A stretch of 10,238 bases of DNA from NCBI GenBank assembly GCA_964348745.1, contig CAYGDT010000051.1:1-10238 (forward strand). The letters are read 5' to 3'. A program made the translations under genes and the position numbers. Origin of the DNA: CAYGDT01 sp964348745. GTDB taxonomy: Bacteria; Patescibacteriota; Gracilibacteria; Peribacterales; Peribacteraceae. Below the pieces are notes generated by a model. It was given only the letters and a program-made list of their open reading frames with translations. It did not search any database and was not told the origin of the DNA. Positions 6,831 through 10,238 of this stretch are shown here, piece after piece; within the stretch, counting starts at the first letter, position 1, and each line of letters begins with the position of its first letter.

Positions 6831-6844
6831 GGACGGCCATCTGC

Positions 6845-6850
6845 TACAGT
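6845..6850 (+). promoter_or_regulatory. Candidate -10 element TACAGT just before the gene at 6858
   Basis: TACAGT ends 7 bp before the ATG at 6858. If it is used, transcription would start at or next to the ATG and give a leaderless message, consistent with the absence of a Shine-Dalgarno. The related string CAGTACACT also occurs at 3773-3781 before the gene at 3817. This is weak evidence based on motif and spacing only. Confidence 0.25.
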
Positions 6851-6857
6851 ACACTCA

Positions 6858-9104
6858 ATGCTATCAAAAAGCGCACATAAGCGGCTGCCGCAACTCATAG
6901 TGCTTTTCGTTCTCTGCGCCATTGTGTTGCTTGCAGAAGGAAGGCACATGCTCGATATGCGTGCGCCGAACTCGCAGCTACCCGCACAGGTGTTGCAAGA
7001 GAGTGATACCACGCCCCAGTGGGCGCTGGATGCCGTCACGGCTATCATTGTTCAGTGGAGTGCTGGGACCATCACGCAAGCGCAGGCTATAGAGCAGGTT
7101 TCGGATGTGATCGTCAAAATTGCCACCTCGCTGAATTGCGGCAACGGCATCGATGATCAAGGTGAAACTTGTGATGACGCGCGCAATGACGATGGAGATG
7201 GCTGCAGCGCAACGTGCGCTATCGAAGAGGGTTGGACATGCGATGGCGCACCTGCGACGTGTACCCAGAAAATTTCGGAGTGTCTTGATGGCATCGACAA
7301 TGATCATGACGGCCATACAGATGCTCTGGGTTATAAATTACTTTCATCTGTGAATTTTAAAATGGATTTTCCAATAACAACGTTTCTAAGCTCAATTGTG
7401 CATCCAATTATTGCAAAAAATAATAAATATGTAGTGGCCTTTTCTACTGCACGTCCGTCACTTTCGGTGCTTAATATTGCAACCGGTGCTCTTGAGGAAA
7501 GTTTGCGACCGTTGTTTCCAACTGCCAATGATGATGTGGTGGATATGTCGGGTAGAAACTATAGATTGATGGAATTCCAGAAAAAGGTGCAAAATGGGGA
7601 TTTTGTTGCAAAAGTTTGTGATCCGAGTAACGCGAAAAAGGTACATGCCGTAGCAGCCTACCAAAGTGATTCGTATGCGTTGATCAGAGTGAATACCGGA
7701 GAGTGTGTTGCTTTGGCATTGTCTTCAGACACCGGAGTTCCTTGGGTCATAGAAACGGTGAATGGCAGCGCCATTAGCAATATTGTCTTAAACAGTCCGG
7801 GAGGCTCGAACGTTCGAAATCCAAATTTGCATGATCGCATTCTCACTCTCGGTTCTCCGGGATTACCGCCGCAATTGAAACAGTATAATGGTGGTATCCT
7901 CAGTGTGGCAAGCACGATGCTTTCACTTCCAAAAGGTACCAATCACCAAACTTACACTGCACCGATGGCACTGCTCGTTGGCAACGCAGATGAAAATTTC
8001 AATCAAGAATTTCCGCCATTGCGAGGTCTGCAACGGTGGTCGTTCGGTGACAAACTGATTGTGGGTGATTCTGTTTTTATAAGTTTTGGAGGAGGACTTA
8101 GATATGAAACTTGTACGGGTACGATATGTTCTCAATCACCCGAAACAGAGGTAGAAGGATATCTTGTACGTTTAGATCCATCGCTGAATCCCATAGGTAT
8201 CCGCGCGGCAAAATTACCTGCGGGGATGTCCTCCTTGAATAATTTGACCTACGACAAACAGACAAATCAAATTTTTGGCGTTATGTCTGCTCATCTGCAG
8301 ACACATTCTATTGTCGCGTTCGATGCATCAACGATGGAGCTTATGGGGCAAGTAGTGATTGATCCGAGCCTTATTCATATCGCTTATAATGCCGATGGTA
8401 GCAGTCCAAGGTCTAGCTCTTTGTATATTTCGCACATGGCAGTGTCAGACAACAATCTGCTGGTCTTTGCTAATAAAGGCAAACAGACCAACGATCTCTT
8501 TGTGTATTCGTACTCTATCAATAATCTTGATCCAAACGGGCAGAAGAAATTTGTATTCAAAAAGGATATTGGCAATGAGTCTGCAAAAGGTGGATACATT
8601 GGGTGGATTCCCGGCTATGCGCTGATAGATAACAATACCCTATGGACGACTGTCAGGACGTTAGATCCCAGTACATTGCAACCCATACAGAGCTATCTTC
8701 TCCGTATTGACCCTGAGACATTGAGTATCACCAAAGAAATAAATATCCCCAATGGCGTCTATACTGCGGAGTTTGGAAAAGATGTGCGTACAATTGTTCT
8801 GAATGGCAACTGGAAGTCCAATATTATAGAGTATAGTACGCAAAATCCCGTCGTTACGGAGGTGCCTGGCATCGTTGCGTATACCGACTTTCGTCGAGGA
8901 ATACTCGTTGTGATGCAAAAGGACAAAACGTTCAAGAGTATCGATATTGCTACGGGAGAAATCACTGATGTGAAGAATCCGCTCTTAACAAAACAGAGTG
9001 CATTTTACCCTGCTCTCTTGAGTGAAGACGGATATACCACATATCACGCAATAAGCGGTCAAAAGGGTCTCTCTCTGGCCACATATCTTATGTGTAATCC
9101 ATAG
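6858..9104 (+). CDS. Leader module plus DUF4215 repeat plus large propeller-like extracellular domain
   Basis: At 748 residues this is the largest product in the window. Residues about 11-27 are hydrophobic. Residues 54-90 are the shared helical module, closest to the preceding gene (QESDTTPQWALDAV is identical in both). Residues 94-135 form a DUF4215 unit (CGNGIDDQGETCDD, GDGCSATC, WTCDGAPATC) that closely matches the last unit of the gene at 3817. Residues 142-155 (CLDGIDNDHDGHTD) form a short Asp-rich calcium-loop motif seen in many secreted bacterial proteins. The remaining 590 residues are beta-rich and propeller-like, with segments such as VVAFSTARPSLSVLNIATG, YLLRIDPETLSITKEINIP and TFKSIDIATGEITD that recall PQQ/YVTN-type blades. 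No catalytic motif was recognised. The gene starts 27 bp after the previous stop. No intrinsic terminator is obvious after its end, only weak hairpins at 9143-9174. Confidence 0.83.
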   Translation: MLSKSAHKRLPQLIVLFVLCAIVLLAEGRHMLDMRAPNSQLPAQVLQESDTTPQWALDAVTAIIVQWSAGTITQAQAIEQVSDVIVKIATSLNCGNGIDDQGETCDDARNDDGDGCSATCAIEEGWTCDGAPATCTQKISECLDGIDNDHDGHTDALGYKLLSSVNFKMDFPITTFLSSIVHPIIAKNNKYVVAFSTARPSLSVLNIATGALEESLRPLFPTANDDVVDMSGRNYRLMEFQKKVQNGDFVAKVCDPSNAKKVHAVAAYQSDSYALIRVNTGECVALALSSDTGVPWVIETVNGSAISNIVLNSPGGSNVRNPNLHDRILTLGSPGLPPQLKQYNGGILSVASTMLSLPKGTNHQTYTAPMALLVGNADENFNQEFPPLRGLQRWSFGDKLIVGDSVFISFGGGLRYETCTGTICSQSPETEVEGYLVRLDPSLNPIGIRAAKLPAGMSSLNNLTYDKQTNQIFGVMSAHLQTHSIVAFDASTMELMGQVVIDPSLIHIAYNADGSSPRSSSLYISHMAVSDNNLLVFANKGKQTNDLFVYSYSINNLDPNGQKKFVFKKDIGNESAKGGYIGWIPGYALIDNNTLWTTVRTLDPSTLQPIQSYLLRIDPETLSITKEINIPNGVYTAEFGKDVRTIVLNGNWKSNIIEYSTQNPVVTEVPGIVAYTDFRRGILVVMQKDKTFKSIDIATGEITDVKNPLLTKQSAFYPALLSEDGYTTYHAISGQKGLSLATYLMCNP

Positions 9105-9192
9105 CGTTCAGCAGGTGCAAGCGTGTGCGGAGTAGGCGCGCGGCGGTGAACCGCATCGCCCGTGTTGTGCGATGAATTTCAAAATGCCGGAC

Positions 9193-9453
9193 TTATGGCT
9201 TCGGAGATATCGCCCTTGTAATACGACATCTCAAATCGAATGCAGCAAAATGGAGATTGAATGCTGTCATCCTAATGATGTCAGCCGGAGTGCCTTCACA
9301 TTGCATATAGCGGAGCAATAGTTTGCGATAATGAGGGCCATATCGTGAATGGCTACATGCTTGGTAAAATTCTCGCGTAGACGGTGGTAATTGTTGCAAG
9401 TGCATATCAAACATTTGTTGATCCGTATCTGCAGGCGTGACGATGTGTTCCAT
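9193..9453 (-). CDS. Small hypothetical protein, 86 residues
   Basis: Not recognised. It reads from the ATG at 9453 to the TAA at 9193 on the minus strand, 34 bp downstream of the other minus-strand gene, so the two may share a transcript. The product is His- and Arg-rich and soluble-looking (MEHIVTPADTDQQMFDMHLQ near the start, ending in RAISPKP), with no signal peptide or membrane segment. No Shine-Dalgarno precedes the ATG, as elsewhere in the window. It faces the large plus-strand array convergently. The ORF is short, so its reality rests on strand context and the lack of any competing gene. Confidence 0.5.
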   Translation of the reverse strand: MEHIVTPADTDQQMFDMHLQQLPPSTREFYQACSHSRYGPHYRKLLLRYMQCEGTPADIIRMTAFNLHFAAFDLRCRITRAISPKP

Positions 9454-9487
9454 AGGAGTATGTTACTGGTATTTTAAAAATTTATTA

Positions 9488-9979
9488 TCAATCATGTCCC
9501 AGCCATATCTTTGCATAATGTGCTCTGAAACCTGGAATATCATCACCATCCAGATGTTCCGGTATATCATCTGTATCAAGCCCTCTCGCCCACTGTGTTT
9601 CCACTATTTGCACTAAAATGTATCGGAACTTATGCCTGATACCTCTCAGGTTTTTTTCTGATCTTAAAGCTACTGTCTCAGCCTGCTGGGCTAAGACACT
9701 GAGTAATTTTAGGGGATGGAGTAATCTTTGAGCAATGGATAGTCTTTCGAGCGTAATTTCATCCGCTGATTTTTCTATACCGTCTTGCAGTATTCTTTCT
9801 ATACGTTCTAATTTTCTGATGATAGATTGGCGGGCAAGTTCTAGTTTTTCGTCATCAAGAGTGTCGACACAGTTGGCTGAAACAAGATTCCAATATTCGC
9901 TGTCCCAAGCCCATGCATTTTCTAGATCTACTAAAAAATTAAACTCTTCTGCCTTTGATGGTAATTTACCAAATTGCAT
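9488..9979 (-). CDS. Hypothetical helical protein, 163 residues
   Basis: Not recognised. The product is predicted to be mostly alpha-helical and cytoplasmic, with no signal peptide. An N-terminal segment rich in aromatic residues (ENAWAWDSEYWNLV, residues 20-33) is followed by long charged helices with heptad-like leucines (residues about 42-108, for example KLERIERILQDGIEK). The C-terminal part has acidic stretches (DTDDIPEHLDGDDIPG). It is AT-richer than the plus-strand array. It is the first gene of a possible two-gene minus-strand unit with the ORF ending at 9193. Codon structure and length make it likely to be real. No function is offered. Confidence 0.65.
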   Translation of the reverse strand: MQFGKLPSKAEEFNFLVDLENAWAWDSEYWNLVSANCVDTLDDEKLELARQSIIRKLERIERILQDGIEKSADEITLERLSIAQRLLHPLKLLSVLAQQAETVALRSEKNLRGIRHKFRYILVQIVETQWARGLDTDDIPEHLDGDDIPGFRAHYAKIWLGHD

Positions 9980-10068
9980 AAGGTGTTATTGTGCAAATAT
10001 CCAAGACAAAAATCAATTTTCTCTTTTCATTTATTCGCACAACGTTTCGGGTTTGACTCGAATTCAAT

Positions 10069-10126
10069 TTGAGACACCCATGCTTCCCAATCGAACGTAC
10101 CGACGTTCGGTATGGGCGGGTATCAA
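10069..10126. repeat. Long imperfect hairpin in the intergenic region
   Basis: Three nested arm pairs are visible: TTGAGACACCC (10069-10079) with GGGTATCAA (10118-10126), allowing a bulge; CCCA (10086-10089) with TGGG (10113-10116); and a perfect CGAACGT (10092-10098) with ACGTTCG (10103-10109) around ACCG. TACCGA (10098-10103) and TCGGTA (10107-10112) form an alternative hairpin that excludes the inner one. There is no T-tract on either strand. GTTAG follows at 10129. It could be a structured RNA, a regulatory leader of the minus-strand gene at 9979, or a folded recombination site. Confidence 0.5.
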
Positions 10127-10238
10127 CTGTTAGCCGTCCGTAGCCATCAGGCGGCTGGAGCTCCTTAGTGTTTGTGTACATTTCATGTCAAAAGCTGCCA
10201 AAAATGGCATAGTTTGCGAGAATTGACATAACATATAT

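Noticed and set aside
9143..9174. Possible intrinsic terminator after the last array gene
   Set aside because: The short stems (GCGG/CCGC and CATCGC/GCGATG) are competing or weak, and no T-tract follows them.
9966..10181. Minus-strand open frame of 71 codons overlapping the start of the 163-residue gene by 14 bp
   Set aside because: It crosses the long hairpin, has no family resemblance or translation signal, and looks like chance. It is not fully excluded.
10223..10228. Perfect TTGACA near the window end as a promoter
   Set aside because: The matching -10 region would lie outside the window, so it cannot be judged.

Overview
The window looks like a chromosomal segment of an uncultivated bacterium, most plausibly of the Candidate Phyla Radiation (Peregrinibacteria/Peribacteria-like). 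That placement is an inference. It rests on large secreted proteins built from a hydrophobic N-terminus, DUF4215-type Cys-rich repeats, a poly-Ser linker and beta-propellers, on a Fic protein with a small C-terminal DNA-binding-like wing, and on start codons without obvious Shine-Dalgarno sequences. TGA reads as an ordinary stop, which argues against the recoded Gracilibacteria/Absconditabacteria. No rRNA, tRNA, CRISPR or transposase gene was seen.

Layout. Positions 1-178 are non-coding but structured: a nested inverted repeat overlapping a promoter-like sequence (2-55), two perfect GC-rich hairpins back to back (100-138), and four tandem 7-bp units (144-171) ending 7 bp before the next gene. 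Positions 179-1093 (+) encode a class II Fic-domain protein. From 1133 to 9104 (+) lie five exported or membrane-anchored proteins in a row: a propeller-like protein (1133-2599), an unrecognised extracytoplasmic protein (2728-3756), a signal-peptide DUF4215 protein with a dockerin-like tail (3817-5397), an FG-GAP/VCBS seven-repeat propeller protein (5403-6830) and a large DUF4215 plus propeller-like protein (6858-9104). Positions 9105-9192 hold only weak hairpins. Two small unrecognised genes follow on the minus strand, convergent with the array (9488-9979, then 9193-9453). Positions 9980-10238 are intergenic and carry a long imperfect hairpin (10069-10126).

The main point of interest is the five-gene array. 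Four of its members start with the same module: a hydrophobic segment, a conserved Ala-Gln-Val, then a helical stretch of about 40 residues of the form QWA.D.V....W.....TQ.EA. The module is joined to four unrelated or differently built C-terminal parts. The first two leaders are nearly identical in DNA up to a sharp breakpoint, and their similarity extends upstream into the 3' end of fic. This points to tandem duplication followed by replacement of the C-terminal part. DUF4215 segments have also been exchanged among genes three, four and five. The array is best read as a locus diversifying a set of surface or secreted proteins on a constant export/anchor module. Their ligands, and whether they assemble together, cannot be read from the sequence.
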